Program-made: the position numbers and the translations under genes
The notes under the pieces: generated by a model
Told to the model about the DNA's origin: nothing
Database searches by the model: none
The model's input: only the letters and a program-made list of their open reading frames with translations
In this document: positions 10,255-19,986 of the stretch, one piece after another
How the letters are laid out: every line of letters begins with the position of its first letter
Numbering within the stretch: the first letter of the stretch is position 1
NCBI RefSeq assembly: GCF_039555335.1
Contig: NC_092628.1
Span: 81,742,315-81,806,314 of the forward strand
Length of the DNA: 64,000 nt
DNA from: Amphiura filiformis
Lineage: Eukaryota > Echinodermata > Ophiuroidea > Amphilepidida > Amphiuridae
Direction of reading: 5' to 3'

Positions 10255-11112
10255 GTAGGTATGACAAGGTTCGAAATGTCACCCCGGTTTGACTGACAAC
10301 TTTGCCAAAAAGTAAAGTTATTGCTAAAACAATAAAATACACTTTTTCTACAGTGAAATTTTGTGCAGAATCTGAATCTGAAGTCAAAAATGCCTAGAGT
10401 GCTTTCGTTTTCAAAATCCAAAATTCCTATGGCAATTTCCTATACAAAAAAGTGTCTCCAGGGCTCTAAAATGGACATATCAGATTGTTAAAAAAAATCC
10501 AAACTTTTTTAATATTGACAGTGAGCACCAATAACTCAAACTTGTTATAGCCAAGTATCTTGGGCACATCAAGTTTGAATTTTAATTCCATAGGTTGATT
10601 ATTAAAAATGGGATTTTTTTAACAAACGCATGTATTTTTTTTCACGCCCTTGAAAATTAAGGGGTAGGGGTTACTTTTTGTGATTTTTCTGAATATTTAT
10701 AATTTTATTTTATTGTTATTTTCACCCTCAAATATTTTTTTCACGCTTGTGTCAGTCAAATCGGGGTGAGTTCTTGAATGCTGTCGTATACAGTGAGCTA
10801 TGCAGCACTGCTCCTAACTCAGGTCAGCTAAATGTAGTAATAAGCAAAAATTATAGTGCAGATCATGTCTACAGGTGCTGTGCCCAACTGCATTTACATT
10901 AGCAATCTATGAGGGACTGGGTTGTGAGTCTGGCTCGTACAAATTTAATAACTTATAATAACATAATCTACATACAATGTGACTTATTGCAGTAGCAAAA
11001 ATTGCTCTTTATTCACCCATTGCATGGTTCTGTTATATGTGAGGAGAGTCTCGATCTGGCAGCATACATGAATGGGAATTGAACCAGTCATATAATATTG
11101 TGTCAAGTTACG

Positions 11113-11398
11113 CAGTGGCGTAACTAGGGGGGCAGGTGGGGCAACATGCCCCGGATGCCACCCTTAGGGGGGCCCCAAGTTGACCAATTCAGCATCGATT
11201 CTGCGTCCATCCAAGCGATGGCGCGCAAAATCAATTGAAAGAATATTTTAAGACCGATATTCAACTTCTAGTAACCAAAATTAATTAGTGGTAGGCCTTA
11301 TTTGTCCAAAATTGCACGCGCTCCACACACAATTGTTTCAATAATTGGGGGGGGGGGCATTATGTCCCTGGACGCCACAACCCCAAGCTACGCCACTG
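11113..11398. mobile_element. MITE with CAGTGGCGTAACTAGG ends
   Basis: Left end CAGTGGCGTAACTAGGGG matches the reverse complement of the right end CCCCAAGCTACGCCACTG at most positions. The CAGTGGCG terminus resembles the hAT-type MITEs elsewhere in the window, but I found no matching target duplication here. Confidence 0.6.
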
Positions 11399-11838
11399 CC
11401 CACATCTAAGATATTCTCGGGTGGGGGTAGGGGCGCCAATTTTGTTTCTTGCCCCGGGCGCTACCAAGTAGTACCAACCCTATACTGGCTGAAATCTTTC
11501 TGCTTTAAGTTCAAACTGCAGTGACGTGATATGTATTACTACCAATGTGTTCATCTTTAGTGATTCAGTTACCTTGCCTGCTGAATAATTTACAGGTGTC
11601 AAAATAATCTTAATTGGGAATAAAATTGTGGATATTAGAAACGCTCAAGCTGTGTAATATTTGGATTGCATTTTATTATATATTATGATGCCTTACCAAG
11701 AATCGCAACTTCGAACAAATAGTTGTAAATGAAATAGAATTTATTAATAGAAATTAATTAGATATAAAAATCAATAAAGCGTAATTCATATTAATTCATT
11801 GATAAATAAACAGATAAAACAAAGTATACAATGTGAGG

Positions 11839-12036
11839 GATTTACATGTGAAGTATAGAATACATCTGAAGAGAAAGGTAAAGGTTGAGGTTCTTAAAAC
11901 AATTGAAACAAAACATGCTTTTTTTAAATTTCCATAATGCATCAAAAATCAGATTTACATGTGAAGTATATCGGAAAAGAAAACATGTTTTTAAAAAGAA
12001 AATTTCCATAATGCATCAGAAATCAGATTTACATGT
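11839..12036 (+). repeat. Short tandem repeat, target of the LTR element
   Basis: GATTTACATGTGAAGTAT occurs near 11841 and 11953, and a third GATTTACATGT at 12026 is cut by the retrotransposon. It resumes after the element at 19294 with ATGTCAAGTATATAAATACATCTGATGAG, matching the first unit (AGTATAGAATACATCTGAAGAG). This confirms the insertion point. Confidence 0.8.
12033..12036. repeat. Target-site duplication, left (ATGT)
   Basis: The 4-bp ATGT before the 5' LTR is repeated at 19294-19297 right after the 3' LTR; the uninterrupted repeat units have one copy (TTACATGTGAAG). Confidence 0.85.
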
Positions 12037-12342
12037 TGTGATGTGCCCTGAGTAATTTGATTTAATTTAATTATTTAACTTTGTTTACAAGCTGAAAGTA
12101 TTTCATGAGATGGAAACCCCTTGTATTTTGGAATTCCCCAAATTATTGTAAAAAAGGCAGATCTATGTTTGGAACTTGGAAAGCCCCAGTTCATTGTTGC
12201 ACCATCAGGAAAACCCCCAGGAAGTGATGTAATGTGAATGTATAAATTAATCTTGGGAAATCCCAAGATTGCAGCAATGTTGTGAAAATGTGATTGAAGT
12301 AATGGTTTATTAATAGATGATGGGTTTTTGCATGAGTACTGC

Positions 12343-12350
12343 TATAAAAA
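12343..12350 (+). promoter_or_regulatory. LTR TATA box
   Basis: TATAAAAA in the expected U3 position, conserved at 18521-18528 in the 3' LTR. It would drive transcription of the element in the same direction as PEX11G. Confidence 0.6.
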
Positions 12351-13033
12351 GCTGGAGGCTTTTGTTGGGACTTTACAGAATGTCATGTGAGATTGGAAAC
12401 TCCACATGTGTGTGATGGTCTTCGTGCTTCAAAAAAGAAGTACATTTTAACCAGTTTATATAGCCAATAATTGAGCTAATTTTAATACAGCAACGAAGAA
12501 GACAGCGAGCACACAAAAAAGTGCTCTTCCTCATCAAAGGATTAAAAGTTCTTCTGTCAAATTGCTGGAGTTTGCTGAGTTTGTGAAGGCCACGCATCTG
12601 TCAAAAACAGCGGAGCTGTGTTAAAGAAACCTGTTCCCTGGAAAAAGAGAGATTGGTGAAAGAAACACCATTTTTGGAGAAAGCAGCGCAAGGAGATATA
12701 GTTGAGGAGAAAGCAGCGCAAGGAGATATATTTGTGGAGATAACAGCGCAAAGGAGATTGGAGAAAGCTTCATCATTTTCGTATGAGGATTTTATACGCA
12801 AGGATTTATAAGCGCAAGTGTACACTGGACTTAGCAGGACAAGCGAATAAGGATATATAACATCAGTCGTCCAGAACATTGCAAGAACTCTAGGATCACC
12901 AACAAGAAGACAGCTGGTTAAGTAGTCATAGAGTAAAACTGTCATTGTGTGATTTTATTGTATATGCGATATTGTTATTATATGTACCAATCATACTCTG
13001 TTTTCAATTAAAGACTTAGATTTTGTTAGCTTA

Positions 13034-13039
13034 AATAAA
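13034..13039 (+). promoter_or_regulatory. LTR polyadenylation signal
   Basis: AATAAA near the end of the LTR, repeated at 19210-19215. The 3' copy could also cause premature polyadenylation of PEX11G pre-mRNA within intron 3. Confidence 0.55.
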
Positions 13040-13122
13040 CAGTGTATTTGTGTTGTGCATTCGTGTGAGTTCGGGTAAAAGGTGATTTTGGCCTTGAGTC
13101 AAGTACGACTCGTAACAAAAAT

Positions 13123-13140
13123 TGGGGGCTCGTCCGGGAT
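13123..13140 (+). other. Primer-binding site, tRNA-Pro type
   Basis: TGGGGGCTCGTCCGGGAT, five bases after the 5' LTR, is the 18-base motif known as the tRNA-Pro primer site in gammaretroviruses. It is perfectly formed here, in contrast to the damaged coding region that follows. Confidence 0.88.
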
Positions 13141-13199
13141 AATACACTGTAAAAAAAAGTTAACATTCATTTACTGAGTCTTGAAAGTGAAAGTACAGT

Positions 13200-14167
13200 A
13201 TGACAGAGTTCAAAGCAGAAGAGTTTCTTGAAACTATAAATTGGGAGAAGTTTGATGAGTTGAAGAAGCCTGATTTATTGGCATTTGCCCAACATTATGA
13301 CTTGAAAGTAAAGCAAGCTACAAGAAAGCAAATAATCAAAAATGCCTTGATAGATGTTTTGGTCGGGAAGATATTTTGATGAATCCTATTTGGAAGAGAA
13401 ACTTGAAGTAGAAATTGGTGGGGACTCAGCATTTAAGTTGAAAGAGTTGGAAATTCAATTAGAATTGAGGAAAATGGAAATGGACCAAAAGAAAATGGAA
13501 ATGGATCAAAAAGAAAAACTGGAAATTATCAAGTTATAGAATGAAAAACAAGAAAGACAAGAAAGATTAGATATGGAGAAACAGAAAATGGCAATGGAAG
13601 ACAAAGCGCGCCATGAAAAGATGGCGCTGGAAGCACATTTGAAAGAAAAAGAAATTGAGTTTGAACAAGAGAAGTTGGCTAAGCTAGGTGACAAATACTC
13701 ATCAAGTTTCTCCTCAAAGTCAAAGTCAGGGTTTGATGTTACAAAGTATGTAAAGCTTGTGCCTAAATTCAAAGAGAAAGAAGTTGATGAGTACTTTCAA
13801 CATTTTGAAAAGGTAGCTACAAATTTGAAATGGCCTCCAGAGCATTGGACCCTACTGTTACAAAGTAGTTTTGTGGGGAAGGCCAGGAAACTTACTCAGC
13901 TCTACCAATAGAGAAGTGTAATAATTATGAAGAAGTTAAACAGGCAGTCCTTAAGGCCTATGAATTGGTGCCTGAAGCATACAGACAAAAGTTCAGAGAT
14001 TCAAGAAAGCAAGCAGATCAAACCCATGTAGAATTTGCCAGAGTAAAAGAACAAATGTTTGACAGGTGGCTTGGTTCAAAAGAAGTCAAAGATGATTTCG
14101 CCAACTTAAGCAATTAGTTCTTATAGAAGAGTTCAAGAAATGTGTCCACGTTGACATTAAAACCCAT
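13200..14167 (+). pseudogene. gag: gag N-terminal and capsid region, broken
   Basis: Begins at the ATG at 13200 with an N-terminal helix-rich segment (FDELKKPDLLAFAQHY). A long charged coiled coil follows, with repeats of KMEMDQK, and then a capsid-like segment (PKFKEKEVDEYFQHFEKVA). The reading passes through three frames. A frame change comes near 13360 (the first frame stops at 13377), then a TAG at 13537-13539, a frame change near 13885, and another near 14105 before a TAG at 14115. After that the frame continues into the nucleocapsid of the next ORF. This is structural gag of the element, now non-functional as printed. Confidence 0.8.
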
Positions 14168-15784
14168 TTGGATGAAAGCGCTAGCAAAATTAAGACGCTA
14201 AATGAAGCGGCGACAATGGCGGACGACTATGGCTTAACTCACAAATTGAATGGGAGTAGATTTAGTCATAACAGAAGTTATTCAAACAGGTTCAGCCATA
14301 ATCAACCTAGAGCAAATCAGGGTGGTACACAAGAAGTGAAACCTCAGTCTAATTCACAGCATAGTGCTGGTGGTAGAGGGACCCCAGGGAGTTCAGGTAA
14401 CAGAGCAAAATTTGGGACTGAATTTAAAGCCAAAGTAACTTGTACTCATTGTAAGAGACCAGGGCATACGATGACCCAGTGTTATTTCTTAAAAGGCAGA
14501 CAAGACGCACAAAAACAGCAGCAAACTGCTAGTAATACTGTAGGATGTGCAGTGTCACTTGTGTCAAAGAAACAAGTCAGTCAAATCAAGAAACAAGAAT
14601 TCCCACAAAAGGGAAGTGAGACAGACAAGGTGTGTGAAGAATTTGAACCATTTGTGTTAGAGGGAGTGGTATCACTTGGTGATAATGGTAGTCCAAAGCC
14701 CATTAAGATTGTGCGAGATACGTGTTGTGCACGGTCTATGATTCTGGAAGGAACTTTGCCCTTTAATGAGGATAGTTCAGCAGGTAATGCTTTGATCCAG
14801 GGTATTGGGATGGAAATACTTAATGTACCTCTCCACAAAATTAACTTGACATCTGACTTAGTTTCTGGTCCTGTAACCATAGGAGTTAGACATGAATTGC
14901 CAGTCAAGGGAGTGTCCATGTTGCTAGGAAATGATCTGGCAGGGGGGAAGGTTTTTCCTGACCCAATAGTCACAGATAAGCCCTGTATACAGGATGATAA
15001 TAGTAAGGAAGAGGAGATATTTCCTGCATGTGCAGTGACACGGGCAATGAGTAAGAGAGCCTCATTAGAAACAATTGAGGACAACCAAATTGATGACTTA
15101 GGCTACAATTTGGAAGACACATTTGTGTCAAAGTTGAATGAGAAAGAAGATCAACTTCCGTCTCCTGGGGATAAAAATACCCCTCAAAATGACACAGCCT
15201 CTGAGCATGAACAAATTGGGGAAACCATGAAAGACCCATTAAGTCATGACAAGCTGATTCTGGAGCAACAAAATGACCCAGAACTCAAAGAGATCAATCA
15301 AAGGGCATTGACCCTAGAAGAAGCAGAACAAAATTCTGTCTGTTTTTACAAACAAGATGGTGTGCTAATGAGAAAGTGGCGCCTACCTGATGTGCCTGCC
15401 GATGAAGAGTGGAAGGTAGTGCACCAAATTGTGGTACCAAAAGTCTACCACACTGAAGTTATTAACATAGCACATGATAGTCCCATGGCAGGGCATTTGG
15501 GTGTTAAGAAAACTCATGAAAGAATTCTGAGACATTTCTGGTGGCCCACTCTCAGAAAAGATGTTTCTGAATATTGCAAAACATGTCACATATGCCAAGT
15601 AGTAGGGAAGCCAAATCAGAAAATACCTCCTGCCCCATTAAAGCCAATTCCAGCCTTTGATGAACCATTTAGTAGGGTTATTATTGATTGTGTAGGCCCC
15701 CTACCAAAGACTAAGTCAGGTAATCAATACCTTCTGACAATTATGTGCTGGCGTCAACACGCTTTCCTGAAGCCATACCCTTGA
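14168..15784 (+). CDS. gag-pol: gag zinc knuckle, protease and integrase N-terminus
   Basis: 538-codon open frame with three domains in order. A CCHC knuckle at 14441-14482 has exact CX2CX4HX4C spacing. A retropepsin-like protease follows, whose active site at codons 184-186 reads Asp-Thr-Cys where the family has Asp-Thr-Gly, probably inactivating it; LLGNDLAGG is seen later. The integrase begins with an HHCC zinc domain (HDSPMAGHLG...CKTCHICQ) and the first catalytic Asp in RVIIDCVGPLP. There is no ATG at the start: the frame is entered from broken gag. It leaves the integrase frame near 15752, so the last dozen codons are spurious. Protease and integrase precede RT, the reverse of usual gypsy elements. 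Confidence 0.88.
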   Translation: MDESASKIKTLNEAATMADDYGLTHKLNGSRFSHNRSYSNRFSHNQPRANQGGTQEVKPQSNSQHSAGGRGTPGSSGNRAKFGTEFKAKVTCTHCKRPGHTMTQCYFLKGRQDAQKQQQTASNTVGCAVSLVSKKQVSQIKKQEFPQKGSETDKVCEEFEPFVLEGVVSLGDNGSPKPIKIVRDTCCARSMILEGTLPFNEDSSAGNALIQGIGMEILNVPLHKINLTSDLVSGPVTIGVRHELPVKGVSMLLGNDLAGGKVFPDPIVTDKPCIQDDNSKEEEIFPACAVTRAMSKRASLETIEDNQIDDLGYNLEDTFVSKLNEKEDQLPSPGDKNTPQNDTASEHEQIGETMKDPLSHDKLILEQQNDPELKEINQRALTLEEAEQNSVCFYKQDGVLMRKWRLPDVPADEEWKVVHQIVVPKVYHTEVINIAHDSPMAGHLGVKKTHERILRHFWWPTLRKDVSEYCKTCHICQVVGKPNQKIPPAPLKPIPAFDEPFSRVIIDCVGPLPKTKSGNQYLLTIMCWRQHAFLKPYP

Positions 15785-16611
15785 GAAATATTAAAGCAGT
15801 GACTATAGTGAAAGCTTTAACTAAGTTCTTCACATTTGTGGGGCTCCCCAAGTCCATACAGTCAGACCAAGGATCAAACTTTACTTCTGGAGTATTTCAG
15901 CAGGTCATGTATCAATTAGGTATAGAACAGTATACCTCAAGTGCTTACCATCCAGAATCACAAGGTGCACTAGAAAGGTTCCACCAAACATTGAAAAACA
16001 TGATCAGGACATACTGTTTGGAATTTCAGAGGAACTGGGATGAGGGAGTACACTTGTTGTTGTTTGCTGCTAGGGAAGCTGTTCAGGAAACTTTAGGATT
16101 TAGTCCTTTTGAGTTAGTGTTTGGACACACAGTACGCGGACCCTTAAAGTTGTTGAAAGAAAAGTGGTTCAATGAGAAATCAGATATCAATTTGTTGGAT
16201 TATGTCTCCAATTTTAAGCATAGGCTTAACAGAGTAACTGATATTGCCAAAGAAAACTTGAAACAGGGTCAGGCCAAAATGAAACAATGGTATGATAAAC
16301 ATGCCAAAGAGAGAGTGTTCAAACCAGGTGACAAAGTTCTAGTACTGTTTCCAATTCCAGGACACCCATTACAAGCCAGATATCATGGCCCATGTGAAGT
16401 AGAGTCAAAAGTGGGTGAAGTAGATTATATTATCAAGACTCCTGGTAGACGCAAGAGCAGGCAGTTATGCCACATAAATATGCTCAAAGAGTATGTTGAA
16501 AGAAGTGACAGTGGCATTCCAAAACCTGTGTGTACAGTAAAACATGCTGATAATGTAGACAAACATGCCGATGTAGACAAAATCGCCAATGTAGACAAGA
16601 GTATAATGTAA
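15745..16611 (+). CDS. pol (IN): Integrase catalytic core and C-terminus
   Basis: Continues the integrase after a one-base frame change near 15752. The second catalytic Asp is in SIQSDQGSNF and the Glu in GALERFHQ, exactly 35 residues apart, giving the D-D35-E signature. A C-terminal segment with GDKVLVLFP, LQARYHGPC and QLCHINMLK resembles the GPY/F module, although the third position is Cys. The tail has HADNVDKHADVDK repeats and ends TAA at 16609-16611. The integrase acts on element DNA ends during insertion. The nominal start codon is arbitrary. Confidence 0.88.
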   Translation: MLASTRFPEAIPLRNIKAVTIVKALTKFFTFVGLPKSIQSDQGSNFTSGVFQQVMYQLGIEQYTSSAYHPESQGALERFHQTLKNMIRTYCLEFQRNWDEGVHLLLFAAREAVQETLGFSPFELVFGHTVRGPLKLLKEKWFNEKSDINLLDYVSNFKHRLNRVTDIAKENLKQGQAKMKQWYDKHAKERVFKPGDKVLVLFPIPGHPLQARYHGPCEVESKVGEVDYIIKTPGRRKSRQLCHINMLKEYVERSDSGIPKPVCTVKHADNVDKHADVDKIANVDKSIM

Positions 16612-16613
16612 AA

Positions 16614-18038
16614 TTGAACAATTCTGATGTGCTCACTAATTTGGACTCAAAGTTAGGTCATCTTTCTCAAGATCAACAAAGTCAAATTGCAAATTTGATT
16701 CACAAATTTGACAATATATTTCCTGATACGCCAAGTAGGACAAATGCTGCATTTCATGACGTAGATGTTGGTGATACAAAACCAATCAAGCAGCATCCTT
16801 ACAGAGTCAATCCATTGAAAATGGAACATCTCAAAAATGAGATTAATTATATGCTAGACAATGATATCATAGAACCAAGTAGTAGTGAGTGGAGTTCACC
16901 ATGCATTCTTGTTCCCAAGCCTGATGGTTCATACCGATTGGTCGCAGACATGAGAGCTGCAAATGTTCATTCAAAGACAGACTCTTACCCAATTCCAAGA
17001 ATTGATGATTGCATAGACAAAATTGGGAATGCAAAATTTGTTAGCAAATTTGATCTTTTGAAAGGGTACTGGCAGGTTCCACTCACAGACCGTGCCAAAG
17101 AGATTTCTGCCTTTTGTACACCATTTGGTCTTTACCAATACAAAGTTATGCCATTCGGGTTGAAAAACGCCCCAGCAACATTTCAGAGAATGGTGAACCA
17201 AATTGTGTCAGACATAGAGGGATGTGAAGCGTATGTAGATGATTTGATTGTTTACAGTCAAACTTGGGAACAACACATGGAACAACTCCATCAATTGTTT
17301 GAGAAGCTGTCTGAAGTACAGTTGACAGTCAATCTGGTAAAAAGTGAGTTTTGCCATGCCACAGTCACATACTTGGGATATGTTGTAGGTCAAGGTCAGG
17401 TGAAACCTATCAAAGCCAAAGTTGAAGCAATTGAGCAATACCCCACACCTGTAAACAAGAAGGCACTCATGAGATTTCTAGGAATGGTTGGCTATTATAG
17501 AAAGTTCTGTCCAAACTTTTCAGAGATAGCAAGTCCTTTGACTGATTTGTTGAAGAAAGATGCAAAATTCATTTGGTCAGAACAATGTGAAAATGCTTTT
17601 CACAAAGTCAAATCAATACTCATGAGTTCACCAGTGCTAACTGCACCTGATTTTCAGAAGCAGTTCAAGTTGACTGTTGATGCCAGTGACATAGGCTGTG
17701 GAGGTGTTGTGATGCAAGAGGGTGAAGATCAAATTGACCACCCCATATGTTACTTTTCAAGGAAGTTCAACAAGCACCAGAGAAATTACTCCACAATTGA
17801 GAAGGAGTGTCTAGCATTGCTATTAGCATTGCTACATTTTGATGTGTATTTGGGTACCACAGTATACCCTGTGCTTGTTTTCACAGATCACAATCCCCTC
17901 ACCTTCATCAACAGGATGAAGAACAAAAACCAAAGACTGGTGAGGTGGAGTTTGACCTTGCAAGAGTACAATCTGGACATCAAACATATTAAGGGAAAAG
18001 ACAATGTAATGGCTGATGCCCTGTCCAGAATTGCATAA
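16614..18038 (+). CDS. pol (RT-RH): Reverse transcriptase and RNase H
   Basis: 474-residue open frame, the only undamaged domain pair. Gypsy-type RT motifs run in order: ILVPKPDGSYRLVADMR, SKFDLLKGYWQVPL, FGLKNAPATFQRM and the catalytic YVDD at 17232-17243, then LGYVV and LGMVGYYRKF. RNase H follows with catalytic acidic residues in TVDASDIGCGG, TIEKECLAL, FTDHNPL and NVMADALSR. It begins at a TTG right after the integrase stop and in another frame. No ATG starts the region, so it must once have been fused to integrase or reached by recoding. It lies 3' of integrase, the diagnostic Gmr1 arrangement, and ends 172 bp before the 3' LTR. Confidence 0.93.
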   Translation: MNNSDVLTNLDSKLGHLSQDQQSQIANLIHKFDNIFPDTPSRTNAAFHDVDVGDTKPIKQHPYRVNPLKMEHLKNEINYMLDNDIIEPSSSEWSSPCILVPKPDGSYRLVADMRAANVHSKTDSYPIPRIDDCIDKIGNAKFVSKFDLLKGYWQVPLTDRAKEISAFCTPFGLYQYKVMPFGLKNAPATFQRMVNQIVSDIEGCEAYVDDLIVYSQTWEQHMEQLHQLFEKLSEVQLTVNLVKSEFCHATVTYLGYVVGQGQVKPIKAKVEAIEQYPTPVNKKALMRFLGMVGYYRKFCPNFSEIASPLTDLLKKDAKFIWSEQCENAFHKVKSILMSSPVLTAPDFQKQFKLTVDASDIGCGGVVMQEGEDQIDHPICYFSRKFNKHQRNYSTIEKECLALLLALLHFDVYLGTTVYPVLVFTDHNPLTFINRMKNKNQRLVRWSLTLQEYNLDIKHIKGKDNVMADALSRIA

Positions 18039-18201
18039 AAAAACCTGACAAACAAAGATTTCCTTTAAAAGGGAAGTTGTGTGTGACAAGTAGTCACTGT
18101 GTATGATGAGTTAAACACTCAAAGTTGATAATAGGTTAAAGTTGATGTAAAGGAAGAAAATATTTAAGAAAGTTTTCATTACATTCAAACTTTCTTCTTT
18201 T

Positions 18202-18210
18202 AAGGGGAGG
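18202..18210 (+). other. Polypurine tract
   Basis: AAGGGGAGG immediately 5' of the 3' LTR, the plus-strand primer in LTR retrotransposon replication. Confidence 0.85.
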
Positions 18211-19293
18211 TGTGATGTGCCTGAGTAATTTGATTTAATTTAATTATTTAACTATGTTTACAAGCTGAAAGTATCTCACGAGAAAGGAAACCCCCTTGTA
18301 TTTTGGAATTCCCCAAAAAAAAAAAAAAAAGGCAGATCTATGTTTGGAACTTGGAAAGCCCCAGTTCATTGTTGCACCATCAGGAAAACCCCCCAGGAAG
18401 TGATGTAATGTGAATGTGTATAATTAATCTTGGGAAATCCCAAGATTGCAGCAATGTTGTGAAAATGTGATTGAAGTAATAGTTTATTAATAGATGATGG
18501 GTTTTTTGCATGAGTACTGCTATAAAAAGCTGGAGGCTTTTGTTGGGACTTTACAGAATGTCATGTGAGATTGGAAACTCCACATGTGTGTGATGGTCTT
18601 CGTGCTTCAAAAAAGAAGTACATTTTAACCAGTTTATATAGCCAATAATTGAGCTAATTTTAATACAGCAACGAAGAAGACAGCGAGCACACAAAAGTGC
18701 TCTTCCTCATCAAAGGATTAAAAGTTCTTCTGTCAAAGTGCTGGAGTTTGCTGAGTTTGTGAAGGCCACGCATCTGTCAAAAACAGCGGAGCTGTGTTAA
18801 AGAAACCTGTTCCCTGGAAAAAGAGAGATTGGTGAAAGAAACACCATTTTTGGAGAAAGCAGCGCAAGGAGATATAGTTGAGGAGAAAGCAGCGCAAGGA
18901 GATATATTTGTGGAGATAACAGCGCAAAGGAGATTGGAGAAAGCTTCATCATTTTCGTATGAGGATTTTATACGCAAGGATTTATAAGCGCAAGTGTACA
19001 CTGGACTTCGCAGGACAAGCGAATAAGGATATATAACATCAGTCGTCCAGAACATTGCAAGAACTCTAGGATCACCAACAAGAAGACAGCTGGTTAAGTA
19101 GTCATAGAGTAAAACTGTCATTGTGTGATTTTATTGTATATGCGATATTGTTATTATATGTACCAATCATACTCTGTTTTCAATTAAAGACTTAGATTTT
19201 GTTAGCTTAAATAAACAGTGTATTTGTGTTGTGCATTCGTGTGAGTTCGGGTAAAAGGTGATTTTGGCCTTGAGTCAAGTACGACTCGTAACA
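18211..19293 (+). repeat. 3' LTR (1083 bp)
   Basis: Direct repeat of 12037-13117 with the same TG and CA ends, TATAAAAA at 18521 and AATAAA at 19210. A poly-A expansion near 18316 replaces a mixed sequence in the 5' LTR. Confidence 0.92.
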
Positions 19294-19297
19294 ATGT
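19294..19297. repeat. Target-site duplication, right (ATGT)
   Basis: Partner of 12033-12036. Confidence 0.85.
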
Positions 19298-19738
19298 CAA
19301 GTATATAAATACATCTGATGAGAAAGGGGAAGGTCCAGGTTCTTAAAATTAGGTCACAATTGAAACAAAACATGCTTTTTTTTTAATAATCATAATCTCA
19401 TAATCAGCAAAACCTATTAAATTGAAGATACATGTACATATAATATTGAATGACTTTGAGTGTGATACAGTATATTGTACAGCACAAGACAAAAACATTG
19501 CACGAGTCAAGTTTAAGGCGAGTGTACAACATTTTTATATCGCTCAAATGCCTGATATAAATGTAGAATATTGGATACTTTTGTCAAATTTAAGCAAATT
19601 TAGAAAAACAACTGACAATTATTAATTAAGAAACAAAAACTATTGTCAACTTGAGGTTGTACTTGCCACTCATTTTACTTATAGAGAAAGTATATTTTTT
19701 TCAGATTTTTATACCTTTTCAAATAAACTTCGACAATA

Positions 19739-19986
19739 TGTGACATGATCAAGGGGAATGAGTCACATGTCGACCCTGGTCGAAAATAAGTTTTACTTAT
19801 GTTTCTAAAGAGGACATTTAGAGTTTTCAGAAACTGAAAACCCATGTTGATACAACTTTTCTTTGCAAAGTTACGTCAATTTATCAATTGCTGAAAACAA
19901 AAACAAAAGAATTTTAACACTTTCTTTACCAATATCTCAAAATCAATATTAGCGACATCCGACTCATTTCCCTTGATCGTGTCACA
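19739..19986. mobile_element. 248-bp inverted-repeat element flanked by TA
   Basis: Left end TGTGACATGATCAAGGGGAA and right end TTCCCTTGATCGTGTCACA are imperfect inverted repeats of about 25 bases or more, with TA directly outside both. A second copy lies in opposite orientation at 28406-28650. TA flanks suit Tc1/mariner-like MITEs, though two bases are weak evidence. Confidence 0.75.

Larger units (their letters stand above)
12037..13117 (+). repeat. 5' LTR (1081 bp)
   Basis: Starts TGTGATGTG and ends CGTAACA (TG...CA). Includes TATAAAAA at 12343-12350, a threefold ~30-bp internal repeat (GGAGAAAGCAGCGCAAGGAG, about 12676-12770) and AATAAA at 13034-13039. By eye it differs from the 3' LTR by about eight substitutions and a similar number of small indels, mostly near the 5' edge and in homopolymers. 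That suggests a recent insertion. Confidence 0.92.
12037..19293 (+). mobile_element. Full-length Gmr1-type Ty3/gypsy LTR retrotransposon
   Basis: 7.26-kb element with two near-identical LTRs, a primer site, gag and pol remains, and a polypurine tract, flanked by ATGT duplications. Pol runs protease, integrase, then reverse transcriptase and RNase H. That is the Ty1/copia order, but the RT, RNase H and integrase sequences are Ty3/gypsy-like. This combination defines the Gmr1 group described from deuterostomes. The coding region carries one in-frame stop and about five frame changes, so this copy as printed cannot make its proteins. There is no room for an envelope gene: RNase H ends at 18038 and the 3' LTR starts at 18211. 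It lies in sense orientation in PEX11G intron 3. Confidence 0.93.

Noticed and set aside
10255..10260. Alternative exon 3 donor at 10259
   Set aside because: It would include an in-frame TAG (10256-10258), and the frame into exon 4 would fail.
11113..11398. 8-bp target duplication for this MITE
   Set aside because: Flanks AAGTTACG and CCCACATC do not match; hAT origin is left as resemblance of ends only.
12557..12945. Minus-strand open frames in the 5' LTR (repeated at 18733-19121)
   Set aside because: Identical frames recur because the LTR is duplicated; repetitive CFLLNYISLR pattern comes from the 30-bp subrepeat.
14581..15239. Minus-strand open frames of 89-167 codons
   Set aside because: Antisense shadows of the gag-protease frame, which has clear domains.
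18039..18210. Possible envelope gene between RNase H and the 3' LTR
   Set aside because: Only 172 bases remain, with no open frame; this is a retrotransposon without env.
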